From positions 54,112,372 to 54,176,371 of the forward strand of contig CM051518.1 in the NCBI GenBank assembly GCA_028015205.1: a stretch of DNA of 64,000 nucleotides, written 5' to 3'. Origin of the DNA: Mytilisepta virgata (lineage: Eukaryota; Mollusca; Bivalvia; Mytilida; Mytilidae). Each line of letters opens with the position of its first letter. The stretch's first letter is position 1. The position numbers and the translations under genes were made by a program. Positions 11,047-23,180 of this stretch are shown here, one piece after another. The notes beneath the pieces are model-generated. The model searched no databases, was not told the DNA's origin, and saw only the letters and a program-made list of their open reading frames with translations.

Positions 11047-12851
11047 ATAAAGCGTTAATAATGATTAAAATCGATATACTATGATAAAAATTTCAGGAAT
11101 CTTTATTTTGTTATTGAGGCTAATATGAGACAACGTTAACATTTTTAATAAATATACATATACAGTCAAATCTGACTAAAAAGGGTACACGATGGACAAA
11201 AAATGTACCCATTATAAGTAGCTGGCCTTTTCAGAGAGGCTAATTCTACAAGTTTTGTTCTTGACTGGGACATTTTCACAGTGTCCTCTATTAACCAGTT
11301 GTTTGTTTTAAATGGGTGCCATTTAGCTGTATATATAAATAGTTTAACGGGAAAAATGCGGTCAAAACGACGGGCAACAGAAACATTATTGATTTTAGTA
11401 AAATATCCATTTGGTTTTTTTCGCCTCGAATAGCACATTACCAATGATTCCATTATTTCATGACGTCACAGGATAAAAAAAACATTACCGTTCTTCTTTA
11501 CAAAATATATCACACCCACCTCTACGTTAATGTCAATCTCGTAAACAAAACAAGATATAATCTATATATACAAAATAAACAATGTAAATATGATCACATT
11601 TCAAACTTATATTTGTAACAATGTTTCTAAAAGCGAATGGCAAACTATGAACATAAATTGAAAACAACCAAAAAATTATATATATATATATATATATAAA
11701 AAATCCATTTGGTCTATTTTAGGGAGCAACCATTTGATTTTTAGGGAGGGTCAAGGTGTGAAAAAATAAATAATGCTTTATATACACTTTCGGAGAAAAC
11801 AAAACATGGCAGTTTATATACATACAAACTTTTAAAGAAAACATGCTCTATTCTTAAAAATACAATAGACAATGCAATGTACAATTTATATGCTTGGGAA
11901 TTGTGCAAAACAACAATATAATAACTTTCCATATACAATGTTAACAAATATCGACAAAAGAATACCGAAGGGACAAAACAGTGTCTAAAGTACGTTAGTT
12001 CGAAATCCAAGAAAAAGACATATTCATGAGAATGGAAAACAACAAACAAACGCAAAGAGGATACATGTATAACTAAAACATACAATTAACTAAACAAAAA
12101 CAGAAGATAGGACATAAACCAAAGAACCAACAATGTAAATTCCCACTAAAAACCGGGAGTGACATTATGTGCGGGAGTGACATCATGTGCTCCGGAAGGG
12201 ATAACTATGGAAGAAAGAACAGTGTTACAAAACTTACAGAACTTGACATTGTATTTCAGTACGATATAATCAACAAAAATACCCTTTTGAAAATTCAATT
12301 ATTTTAAAGGACATTAAGAACTGGACATAAATGGTAAAAAGAGTATCAGCAGAAAAAAATATTCTTTAAATTTTTGGTACTTTACATGTTTGGTGATCAT
12401 ATCAGGCAATACAACCAATACAAACCAGAAAGTAAACGTTTTACAAATACAAACTATCGATAAACATGTATTTACATAAAAAGTCCATAAAAATTATCAA
12501 TAATTAATAACTTGATTTATTAAGCTTTTATTACTATTCATCAGTCTTCCAAAATCGTGGAGAGTTTCCTTCTTCAATTATTTTGAAACGTGAACACATT
12601 TATCTTGTAATAAAAAGGTGGCTTATAATATATATAATAAATAATAAAACATGCTAGTGCTCCGATGCCTGACTACCCAAGCCAATATTAAAACATCTAA
12701 TACAAAAGGCCGTTTGACGTTAAAGGAATCTAAGACTAATTCTGGTGAAGATTAAGTTAGTTGTCAACCCTATATAATGACCGGGACAAGCAACATTCCA
12801 CAAATTATGTCTATTAATAAAACTCACGGTACAAAATATAAAAAGACGAAA

Positions 12852-12942
12852 ATGAACCCAGTTTTAGAAGACCAGATTGATATTAAGAAGTACGTGAATA
12901 AGTTGCAAAACAACCTTTACATGCTGGTAGACGCGATTGCTG
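12852..12942 (+). CDS. Candidate first coding exon, copy A (unknown protein)
   Basis: An ATG opens 30 codons beginning MNPVLEDQIDIKKYVNKLQN and ending DAIA, followed by one base and then GGTATGTT, a good 5' splice donor. The paralogous site in copy B (55345-55435) keeps exactly the same 91-nt length, the frame and the GTATGT donor. Several differences are synonymous (TAC/TAT, AAT/AAC) or conservative (V/I). A possible acceptor (CTCCTAACAG) lies near 13357. No family is recognised; it could also be chance conservation of a recent duplicate. Confidence 0.35.
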
Positions 12943-14499
12943 GTATGTTGTTTTTTATTTAACAAATCCTGCCACTAATTACATAATCTGAAGCGTCGGA
13001 GGAGAACATATATGGGCCTAATTATACTTTGTCATTTACAATAAATTACATTCAAAATACATGCATGCACAACTTTATCCTAAAACTCTTATAATGTCAA
13101 AGGCGCAACAATGTTTTTTTTCTTGTCCAAAGGGCAACAACTCTTACACATCAATATACAGTTTCAAGCCTACCATTTCACTTTCTTGTCAATTTAGAAT
13201 TTTTTTTTCTGTGTGAAACACGTATATTGTTTTCATTACTAGTGTTCTCAAGCTATAATTCATCTGATGAATCTGTAAGCAATGTTATTTGGTCGTTGAT
13301 TGAAGAAGTCTGAAAAAGAAAATTTTATAGAACGTGATGACTTTGTCTCCTAACAGGATGCCAACAAGGCAAACAGCTGTAATGGTTAGATGAGTAAAAG
13401 AAACTAAATATACAAAAGCGATTCATATTTGTATGCACATAAATTTATAAACTCAGAACATTAAAAGCCTGTTTACTGAAACTAATCTTGCTACAAAATA
13501 GGAAAGATTAATGTATGTAAACTTCTTTGTGAGTCCGCAATTTATTTATGTTATCCCACAGTTATACCTTCAATTGTATCATCAACTTGTGGTAAGGTGG
13601 CAAATGGTTTCTTTCCGAACAGGCATTCGAACCAGGATGTATAGTTGAGATATGAAATTTTCAAAGGCATGTTCAAAATGATCTCACTGTTAATTTCTAT
13701 GCAGACTTTTTTCATTTTTTCGGTATACTGTAGGTTAAGAAAGAAAGGACAATCTTTGTATCTCCATTGTTATAGTTCACGGAGGTCACGATTCGAAATT
13801 GTGCTTACTTTTATGCTGTGATTAGTAGCCTAAAATATATTTTTCGGTTATTACCGATTATTTATTTATTTCTCCTTTGTTTTAAACCTGTACTGTTATA
13901 GTACGATTAAAGTTATTAGATTTACATAATGTTGTTTGTAGGTTGCTGATCATTAGCTGGTTCACACATACTAATGTTTGTAAAACTAGAAGATAGAAGT
14001 AAGAAATAACACATTATTCATATTTATCAATATTCTATTACCTACCCACAAAACAACTTTTGTGTTGGGATCTATATTTGTCACGGTTTTAAAAGCAATT
14101 TCATAGAATGCTTTTATCTTGTTTGTTTGCGTCATATTCGAAACTTTTAGACAACAAGTCTGTAAGATGATGAATTAAATGCATTTGGTTCGTGTCAGAA
14201 TTTTAAAGTATCACCAATTTCTTCCAGTTCAGTATTACATTAAGCTGTTGTCATGGAGACGATAATGAATGTTTGTTATTGGCTACTTCTCCATTAATTG
14301 AAAACGTGACTTTACTTTCAAATGACATGCGGATAAATACCCTTATTTCTAAGTTTTTATTCAAAAAGCAATTTAAGTAAATAATACAAATTCAGATAAT
14401 TACGAAGCATTTTTTTAATATTTAACTTTCATCAGATATCAGGAAAAGAGAACAGTATCAAAAATGGTTAGCAATAAATTAAAATTAAACTTAAACACA

Positions 14500-16099
14500 A
14501 GATAACCTGAACCAACATAACCAAAGGTAAAAATGTTTTCCATGGTTAATGACCACAAAACATGCTCTCACATTGAGTCCTAAATCGACGAAATGTGCAC
14601 ATCTTTTGCATCACATTCACAATTCGTATCAAATAATTTATTTTTAATATATATATCCCCAATCGTTATTTGCAGACAAAATGCATTTTACATACATTTA
14701 CAAATACAATACAGTTAATCTCCCTGACGACATTTTTTGTTGTAAAGGGAACTACTCGTAATGTAAGTCATTACATTTTATCGCACATGCATGTGCAAGG
14801 TATCGAACTTAAAAAGTGTCATAACCAAAATGGCATGAAAATTATTAATATTTCTGTCATTAGAGAAGAGGTAAAGTTATAAATTTGAAATACAGATCTA
14901 CGAATGTCTCCACAACAAGAAAACACATTATTTTGTAATACAATGGATTTTAAAGAGTTGAAATCGGTCCGTCGCACAAACGTTGATAGTGACAGATCCG
15001 TTTCATAATATATTCTTACCCATATTTTGCAATCATCTGATTAATTTATACCTAAAAGTTGCGTCTGTTTGAGAATATTACGAAAAGTGCAAACCGGCAT
15101 ACAATGAATCAACAGAACGCCCCACGATGAACACTGTATACTCACTGAATTCTCTGAGGAAATTTCGGTACTCTATACTGATGAGACACTTTGTCGAAAT
15201 TTCCGTCTAGGGCGTCGAACTGGGAGTCGAACACTATATCAAAACAAAGAAAAGATTTAGTGGATAATATAAATTCTTGGCACAAAAGTCACAATATGAC
15301 AAACATTCAAGGAACACTACAGCGCTTTAAGATAGGAGGTACCTAAATGCACTTAAAAGAACTTTTAAAATTTTACATACAGTTAGAATGTTCGAAGCCC
15401 CATCTAACTCTAAATATCGAAACATTTTTATATTTCACCCATAAGGTTAATTTAAATCCCTTAAAATAAAAGTAGTTACGGTAGATTTCATATAAACCAG
15501 GCGAAAAAATTAATTTCACTTTAAATCGTCATTTCTCAAAGAAAAAAATATAGAATTTTCTATGAAAATGATATTTAATGCTATAAATTTTTCTGTTTCA
15601 CTGATAGTAAATATATATATGGTCACCAGCTTCGTTTTTGCTCCAGAAATCATTCGACTATATGTTCTGTTTGTAAAAACACCAAAAATCTACAGTTTAG
15701 ATCGCGACGTCTTGGCGATGTTACGCTTAGTTTGCTTTTTGACGCTTGTTTTCACTCTGCATATATTAAATAATATGACATATTCAATAAATGAATGTGG
15801 TGAACCATAATATATTTTTTTATCAGTAAAACGAAAATTTCAATATCTATAGTATATCATTTTAAAAAGGATTCTAGGGACAGTGTTGTGAAAAATCATA
15901 ATTCAATGTCTAACTATTTGTCGTTTGGAGCGATATCGACATTCATTCTATGTATTTACACTTCTGTTTGCCAAAACTTACGGCACCATATTTCGGGAAG
16001 CATGAAAGTGACATAAATTATTTTTTTAATATTCAGGTGCATTTCAACATACTCTAATTTCATGCAAATTTTTTTTATAGAAATCTGAAATACAGCTAA
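14500..16099. other. Intergenic, no gene recognised
   Basis: AT-rich, unique within this window. An 82-codon open frame at 15562-15810 has hydrophobic stretches but no recognisable domain, no splice context and no conserved copy, so it is not called. Confidence 0.5.
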
Positions 16100-16405
16100 A
16101 GAGGACAAATATACCTAAGGAGGAAATCAAAAAACGTAATCCATTGGACAGACAAACCCGTGAAGACAAATAAATGACCACAAGCACAACAGATAAACAC
16201 TTAAAACTAAAAAACAATGAACAACATGAACTCCTATGAAAACCAGGAGTGAACCCAAGGGTAAACAGTTCCTACTCCGTATACGGCACCCGTCGTGAAG
16301 TTCAACAAAGTCAATCCGGTGGAAGTCACAAACCAGTGGAGGCACATGAAATGTTACAACAGTGGGAACAGGTCCAACATCATCTTAGTTATTGGAACAC
16401 TGTAA
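16100..16405 (-). mobile_element. Solitary Penelope-like 3' tail fragment
   Basis: About 300 bp from GAGGACAAATATACC to the GGGAACAGGTC region match the terminal part of the elements at 3530-3830 and 47278-47580 but lie outside the TLR pseudogenes. It has no RT coding sequence. It is presumably a severely 5'-truncated insertion of the same family. Confidence 0.7.
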
Positions 16406-16861
16406 TTAAGTACTTTCAAACTCTATTCCTGTTTTTAATTGTAAAGTAACATTGAAGTATATTCATCACAGAAAATTCAAGACGGTTCCAGAATCGTTAT
16501 GAGCGAATGTCAAAAATTATCAATACTGCTGAATGTACAACTCTGTTGGTGGAAACTGAGTCAATTTGAAGTTGATACCTAAAAAATTAGAGTAATTATT
16601 TTGTTCTTCCAATACTGTTCTTTCTAACTGAGTAACATGCCCAATATGTTTAATAGTACCGACAGGTCATCAGAAAAATAAGATTACAAGATTTTTATGG
16701 CGTATACATGTATGTAGGGATTGTATTATAGTATTATTGCATACGATTTCCCATATTTGCTTAGTTATTGGTCCGAGGCAAGCTATATTGCACTTAGGCA
16801 AGGCCGAAATCCAATATGGGTAGCCAAGGACCAACTATGCCAATATGGAAAAACTTTTGTG

Positions 16862-17010
16862 CTAACCAGTCCAATATGTCATATTGACTAGTCCAATATT
16901 ATCCTTTATTGACTAACCAGTCCAATATGTCATATTGACTAGTCAAATATAATCCTTATGGACTAACCAGTCCAATATGTCATCTTGACTAGTCAATACA
17001 GCATATTGTA
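16862..17010. repeat. Three tandem ~51-bp repeats with internal palindrome
   Basis: CTAACCAGTCCAATATGTCA starts at 16862, 16913 and 16963. Each unit contains CAATATGTCATATTG, an imperfect palindrome, followed by GACTAGTC. Related single CCAATATGG motifs occur just upstream (16770-16850). Confidence 0.85.
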
Positions 17011-17014
17011 CGGG

Positions 17015-19434
17015 TATGTGCTATATTGGCGTACTTTGCCTTTAGCATTTTGTATTGTATTGAAAGGTTTTATCTAGGCTTATATTCTATTGTTAGTCAA
17101 GGATAAGAATTAATCAACCATAAGCTTTCCTTCGAATTATAGAATTCTGTGCGGGTTATAGTTTCAAACTCAGACTCACTTTTTAAAAAAATTATGACTT
17201 TTTTTGGTACATAAATATTAGTTTTTAGTAATTAAACTTCCAAATTTAATCAAACTCTATCAATATATACCCGTTTTTTCTTAAACTACCTTGCACCGAA
17301 CTGAGTTTCTCAGTTTTCGATAATTGACAAGCATTTAAAGGCTTAATGAGTAAAATTATTGAAAAATTTCTGAAAACGGAGGTTACCGGCAACTATATTT
17401 TAAAAATGAACAATAAGTCTTTCCCATTTAATTTTTTTACTATAACTTTTTAACATTCTCCATTGTAAACATAGGGAAAAAATTTTATGACTTTTACATA
17501 CCTTTCGAATAGTCCATTGTGCTGTAGGTCAGAAAAGTTCATTGAATTCGATTTATCTCTAGCAGTTCGCCGATACATTTTCATTGTATTTTGTGAGTTC
17601 CTATTTACCCATTTATGGCCTTTGTTTTTAAATCTTTCAATGAAGATTGGCCGGTATTGCAAAATTATACTTTATGATAGCATTAAAGACCGAATATCTA
17701 GAAGCTATGTCGAGGAATGTCAATATAGATAGTAAAACTGATTTTTTCACTGCTGAAACTGCAGTCCAAAATAAAAAAAACACATTATGAAGATTATCAG
17801 TTGAATTCAAATTAATTAAAGCAGACAATTACATTTAACCAATATCAACTGCATTTTGCAATGATTTACTTTTCTTTTTAAAAATTTCATTTCAATCCTA
17901 TTTCAATTAACATTTTTTTGATTGCATTAATATCAACAGACTATTCGTAGTCCATTTGAAATCATGCTAATGGAGGGAAATATTTTGTAATTTTTATTTC
18001 ATAACAAAAAAGTACTGTTTAATGAAATAAATGTACTTAAAGTCAAAACAAATGATAAAAATGTCATGAAAATTGCAGAACTGAATATATCATAGAATCA
18101 AACAGTCGGAGAACATTTTGTAAAAATACGCCCACAGTACTACCAAACATGTCATGGTTGTTGTGAAAAACAATCCAGGGTCCAGGGTCACTTTCTTGTG
18201 CCTAACACGTACCATCCTCTCCCCAAAATTGAAATGTTGCTCCCTTACATGAAAGTCTGAATTTTTGAAATGTCATTATATACACTTCGATTTAAAAAAA
18301 ACCCCACACCAACGTGCATTATATATGCATATATGCATTCGCTGGAGCATATATATACACCGGTACATTTATTAGCTAGTTTTTCTAATTAATTTGTCGT
18401 CACGGACTAATCGACTAATTCGTACAAACATAGCATTATTCACTGGATAAGGAAAATAATATTGATAAAAACAAAATGAACACTATCACATTGGAACTTT
18501 ATCAATTTCGCCTTCCATAGTTATATGTACACAAATGTACTTGTATTTTGCTGTGTACCCTTGTGAATAAAGGACCTTCCAACTTAAACCGTTAGAAAGT
18601 TGAATTTTTTACTGTAAACCACGATATTTTAGTTGATATAGGATGAAACAGAAACGGGTAACAGTAACCGATACTTTGGGAGAACAGTTTTATCCAATTT
18701 TTAAAAACATGTATTGCTATAGCTTGCGCCAAATATAGAAAATGTGAGACTCAGTTCCGTGTGAAACGTACTTTAGCTATAACATAAATGTACTTGTACA
18801 TCTTTAATTACACACTTTAACATCAAATTACCATTCATCATCACTCGGCAGTTTCTAAGCCTCATCCAAATAAATTCTGTATTCAAAGCCAAGGTACCAA
18901 TGTTGTCTTTATCCTGCAATTTATGAAGGGGAAATATTTTTTTTCTTGAATGGAAAAATATTTTTTTCTAACAATTGAATCCCGTGAGGTACCTCACAGT
19001 TTGGTGTAATTTGATATCTGTTAACAGACACGGGATTTTGTTCTTCCGCGTGAAACAATTTCCTGTGAATCATGACGACAACTATACAAGTGCAAAGTAT
19101 TTTGAAATGAGATAGAAACAGCAAACCGTTGTCAATGTTGGTCACACGAGGTTCTGGTAAATGGGCGGAGCTTAAAAGTTTATTTAGTCATTGACATAAT
19201 AACACTGAAATTTATTCAACCCCCTTATTAGGTCAGAAAATTACATGATTGCAGGATAAATTTAAATAACCGTACAGTTAATGAATGCAGCATCAAATAA
19301 CTTGTTTATTATCTATATACATTTAATATATGTATATTCAATGATTTATACTTCATTAAACAGGGGATTTTGATTCACACTGCATTAGTTTTTAAATATA
19401 TGCTTTTGTCCGTTCTCAGAGCATCGTCTGTGTC
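17015..19434. other. Upstream region of the TLR gene
   Basis: No other gene is recognised. Just before the TLR start codon is a pyrimidine-rich tract ending in TCTCAG (19417-19422) that could be a 3' splice acceptor for a 5' UTR exon; a second possible acceptor (ATTAAACAG) lies near 19363. No promoter can be placed with confidence. Confidence 0.4.
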
Positions 19435-22062
19435 ATGGCTTTTGGAGTATTTCCCGTTGTCATTCTGTGTTCCATTTTCGGAATAATTCATAACCACATG
19501 TGTAAAATTGAAGGTACTGTGGCAAATTGTTCTCAAATGGGATTAAAATTCATCCCGAGAGACCTACCAAGGAATGTGACAACGTTGAACATGAGATATA
19601 ATGAAATAAACATTTTGACGAATAACTCATTTCTTAATTATGCACAGTTGTTGAATGTTAACATGGAATACAATAGGCTAAGGGAAATAGAACTCGATGC
19701 TTTTGCTGGAATGAATAAATTAATTAACTTATCAATGTCGGACAACGAGCTGGATCTATCAGTGTCGTATCAAGGCAGAGTATTTAATTTTCTTACATCA
19801 CTGGAAAAGTTGGATATTAGGAGAAATACTGAAAGTAAATTGTCAGACCGTCTTATTTATCCTTATTTTGGAAATCTTTCTACTTTAAAACATTTATACC
19901 TAGACCTATCAAAGAATCCCGATTTCAATCAAAGCGGTTTGCAGAACCTGCGAATGTTGAAAGTTCTAAGATTTGAGAACTGTTACATATACAAAATGAC
20001 GAATAAAACATTTTTAAAATTTCCTGACAGCGTACAAGAAATTTACTTTAGTTCGTACAAGATTATTCTTCCGCTTACCAAGGTGATTGAATTGGACTTT
20101 TTAAGACCTTTCTCCAATCTGCAAATACTTAGTTTTAACAATATTCAGTCCGACTTGGGGGCAATATTGCGAATTTTGTATCCTCTTAGAAACAAATCCA
20201 TGAAAGCTATCATATACAGAAAAGTAAGAATTGACTATGGTATGGCTGTGATACTCACAAACAAAATGACTGAATATTTGGCAACTATTTGTGTTAATAC
20301 ATTAGTTCTAGCTGACTTAGATATCGTGGATATAGGACCTGGCTCTCTGCTTTCATTTAAGAATCCCTCTTGCCTAGAGAACATAGTGTTAACTGGAAAT
20401 AGATTCGCTTTGACAGAGACCCACAATCTTGCATATTTAATACCTTTATTGTTAAAATTAACAAATCTAAAAGTATTTGATTATTCATATAATCCGATAA
20501 AGTTCCTTCGAATTCAATATATTCCAGTCCCCTATTTTGACAACAGTGTGCCAGAGTTATTACATATAGATTCAAACAGTAAGGATATACCACCGGAACT
20601 TTATAATAATGAAATACTGCAGAAATCCACGAAGATAATTACTAACGATTTCGGTACCATGAACAACGCTACCTACAGTTACAAGAACTACAATGAGACT
20701 CTAAAAGGCAAAGCTACGATTACATTATCTTTGCCATGTAAACTTCATACACTACGACTATCACACTTCATGAATAATGGAATCTACCGCAATCATAAAT
20801 TTATAATAAAAAATATCACCAATTTACGCCATCTGGATATTTCTTATTACCAAATTCAAACTTTTAAAGGTATCGTAATAAATAGTACTTGCAACTTGCA
20901 ACATCTGGACATTTCAGGGATAAGTTCACGTCTGTGGGTGGAAGATACAAATCTGCCCTTTCTAAAATCTGTTAAATATGTGATAATGAAAGATGCAAAT
21001 CTAGGACAATACATATTGGAAAGTAATATCATAGGAAATAATTTGCCTTCCATTGAGATGCTAGATATTTCTTACAACAGTATATGGATTATGGATGAAT
21101 ATTTATTCCTTAACAACACACATCTTAAGACACTAATCATATTAGGAAATCTTTTTCTAGAAATACCTATCGCATTAACTCACATAAAGACGTTAGAACA
21201 TTTAGATATTAGACACAATCAGATACAGTCAGTCAACAGGACGATGGGAAGCTGGATAGACGGACAAAATGAAAGAAATAAGAATGGTTTCTCTCTTGAA
21301 CTTTCAGGCAATGTTTTCCAGTGCAACTGTGATACAACAGACTTTATCAAATGGTTGTTTCAAACAAAGGCTAAACTGGACTTCGAAAACAGAAATTACA
21401 GTTGTCGTTTGAGTAATGGTTCTAGGTCGGATACTTTGAGTGTATACAGAGAATTTCATGATTTATTCAATCATTGCGACAGCAGCACGTGGCTTAAGAT
21501 TGGAATGGGTTGTCTTTTCACCTTAATAATTATAACTATTATTGCTGCAGTTCTGTTCAATTTTAGATGGAAGATTTCTTACTGGATATATAAGCGGTTC
21601 AAAGAAGTTGTTAGAGAAGAAATTCACCGAACGTTTATGTATGATATTTATCTTTCATATGCTGCAGACAGTGTTTATTGGATTAAAAATGAATTGGTCC
21701 CTACCATAGAAAAATCCTGGAAAATGAAAATTTGTATTGAAGACAGGGATTTTATAGCGGGAGAATTATTAGCAGATACTATATCAACAGCTATTCAGAA
21801 AAGCAGATACATTATCTTTGTTGTAACAGAAGAATTTAAAAAGCGTGAATGGAGATTTTTTGAATTGGAGAGGGCAAAATTTGAAAAGTACACAAACAAC
21901 CTACAGAAGATTGTTGTAATCGTGAAAAATGTTCCATCCAACGATTTTCCACAAGAGTTTTATAAAATCTGGAAGGATATAAGCATTATCGAGTGGTCGG
22001 CACCTGGTGATACAAATGGATGGAATGAATTACGAATGACACTTTTTCCAGAGTCAATTTAA
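19435..22062 (+). CDS. Toll-like receptor (LRR-TM-TIR), intact single-exon gene
   Basis: 875 residues. Residues 1-20 are a hydrophobic signal peptide. About 45-620 are leucine-rich repeats with typical LxxLxLxxN spacing and many N-glycosylation sequons. About 626-684 are an LRRCT cap (FQCNCD and later cysteines), 690-709 a membrane span, and about 736-870 a cytoplasmic TIR domain starting YDIYLSY. Box 2 reads EDRDFIAGE, with Ala-775 where most TLRs have the BB-loop proline; box 3 is IIEWS rather than FW. The family detects microbial or endogenous ligands at the surface or in endosomes and recruits TIR adaptors. Length and single-LRRCT architecture fit a single-cysteine-cluster invertebrate TLR. 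The start codon follows a possible splice acceptor. An AATAAA signal lies 200 bp past the stop (22263). Ligand and adaptor are unknown. Confidence 0.97.
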   Translation: MAFGVFPVVILCSIFGIIHNHMCKIEGTVANCSQMGLKFIPRDLPRNVTTLNMRYNEINILTNNSFLNYAQLLNVNMEYNRLREIELDAFAGMNKLINLSMSDNELDLSVSYQGRVFNFLTSLEKLDIRRNTESKLSDRLIYPYFGNLSTLKHLYLDLSKNPDFNQSGLQNLRMLKVLRFENCYIYKMTNKTFLKFPDSVQEIYFSSYKIILPLTKVIELDFLRPFSNLQILSFNNIQSDLGAILRILYPLRNKSMKAIIYRKVRIDYGMAVILTNKMTEYLATICVNTLVLADLDIVDIGPGSLLSFKNPSCLENIVLTGNRFALTETHNLAYLIPLLLKLTNLKVFDYSYNPIKFLRIQYIPVPYFDNSVPELLHIDSNSKDIPPELYNNEILQKSTKIITNDFGTMNNATYSYKNYNETLKGKATITLSLPCKLHTLRLSHFMNNGIYRNHKFIIKNITNLRHLDISYYQIQTFKGIVINSTCNLQHLDISGISSRLWVEDTNLPFLKSVKYVIMKDANLGQYILESNIIGNNLPSIEMLDISYNSIWIMDEYLFLNNTHLKTLIILGNLFLEIPIALTHIKTLEHLDIRHNQIQSVNRTMGSWIDGQNERNKNGFSLELSGNVFQCNCDTTDFIKWLFQTKAKLDFENRNYSCRLSNGSRSDTLSVYREFHDLFNHCDSSTWLKIGMGCLFTLIIITIIAAVLFNFRWKISYWIYKRFKEVVREEIHRTFMYDIYLSYAADSVYWIKNELVPTIEKSWKMKICIEDRDFIAGELLADTISTAIQKSRYIIFVVTEEFKKREWRFFELERAKFEKYTNNLQKIVVIVKNVPSNDFPQEFYKIWKDISIIEWSAPGDTNGWNELRMTLFPESI

Positions 22063-22262
22063 CTTTTGATATTCTGTAAATATAAATTTCCTATAATTAT
22101 AATCATTTCTCAAGGGTTCTGACCCGTGTTTGAAAATTGTGAATCTCAAAATTATAATTAGGCGGATATGAAACGTCATGCAAGAGCTGTCAGGGATTTC
22201 GTTTATCATACGCCTGTAAAATATTAGAACTCATCATTGAATTTGATTTGTGCTTCAATCCA

Positions 22263-22268
22263 AATAAA
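22263..22268 (+). promoter_or_regulatory. Possible polyadenylation signal of the TLR
   Basis: AATAAA about 200 bp downstream of the TLR stop codon; further AATAAA-like hexamers follow near 22350. Confidence 0.45.
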
Positions 22269-22574
22269 CAAATGTAAAACAAAGAATATAAATTTTAAAA
22301 TATGTTTTTAAAATCTACTACAAAGTAATATAAATGCATGTATATAACCGAATAAATAAAATACAACAGATAACAATTCGTTAATACATGTTTATAAATT
22401 GCAAGTACGAAGCAAAAAAATCACGAATTTTGTCAGTCTCAGTGCAGAGTTGAAATACATCTTGAAACTTTAGAATTTCAAAATTGCTATCTCATGTGTG
22501 GAAAATAGGTTTTATGGTTTCTTTTCAGGTATTTGGTATGTGTCTGTGTGTTTTTGATAACGCCCATATAGTTA

Positions 22575-22880
22575 AGTTGACTGATTATAATTATAGGCAA
22601 GTCGTTTCTGCAGTGTGGTGAATCCTTTTTCAACGATATATATCGGACATTCGGAAAAGGAATCCCAATGTACTAAGCAACTAAATGGATAACAGGAAAG
22701 GTCAGCAATGACAAACCAACCAATCAATGCAACGCCACCCAACAGAACCCTGGACAAAAAATAGCATAAAAGACCACAAACAGATACAAAAACAGAAAGT
22801 CAAGATTGTCTGAATTAGTATAGACACTGATGGGATTAAATCGGTTTTATGGGTACCCAAACCCCCTTATCTATCCTGAC
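22575..22880 (-). repeat. Dispersed repeat family B, reverse orientation
   Basis: The reverse complement of this region matches 51390-51610, and part of it matches 63660-63790. Shared blocks include the one reading GATTGATTGG then GTCATTGTTGACCTTTCC and the CCGATTTAA/AAATCGGTT segment. It resembles a repeat common in mussel genomes (from memory). No coding capacity. Confidence 0.7.
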
Positions 22881-23180
22881 ACTTTGGTGTATAAAACATA
22901 CTATAAAAAGACAAGCCAGTATGAATACCAACAATGTAACTGCTTTCTAGAACTGCAAAAATTGTTTGGACGGTATATAATTTAGATAACAGGGTCAGAG
23001 TCTGCCCTTTTTTAAACTAGCTAAGGCTATCATAGCTGCTGGTCGGATACTGTCGCGCTATTATACGAAAAAAATCAAAGATAAAGGGTTTAATGCTCTC
23101 TTAATACTTCAGAACTCGCAAAACGCCAAGTGAGAATACAAAATATGCATCAAAAGTTAATTGATAAAATCAAAATTCTT

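Larger units (their letters stand above)
9217..14499. repeat. Segmental duplication, copy A, second arm
   Basis: Parallels 51714-56938 throughout, including the SINE, the TA microsatellite, the small candidate exon and the AT-rich spacers. Copy A has an extra block of about 80 bp at 9480-9560. Homology stops at the TTAA at 14491-14494; in copy B the corresponding TTAA is the left edge of a MITE. Apart from the listed items, 10653-12850 and 12943-14499 hold no recognised gene. Confidence 0.9.

Noticed and set aside
10867..11058. 63-codon frame
   Set aside because: Half of it is translated TA microsatellite.
11166..11453. Minus-strand frame shared with 53549-53794
   Set aside because: The copies differ in frame length and ends, there is no domain, and the segment starts with a dispersed-repeat-like AATCTGACTAAAAAGGGTACAC motif.
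11741..12085. 115-codon minus-strand frame also open at 54168-54512 in copy B
   Set aside because: About a dozen amino-acid differences between the two copies and few silent ones, no domain, low-complexity hydrophobic composition. It looks like unconstrained repeat sequence kept open by chance.
15562..15810. 82-codon hydrophobic frame
   Set aside because: No recognised family, no copy, no splice or start context; compatible with chance in AT-rich DNA.
20235..20593. Minus-strand frames inside the TLR gene
   Set aside because: Antisense shadows of the intact receptor's coding sequence.
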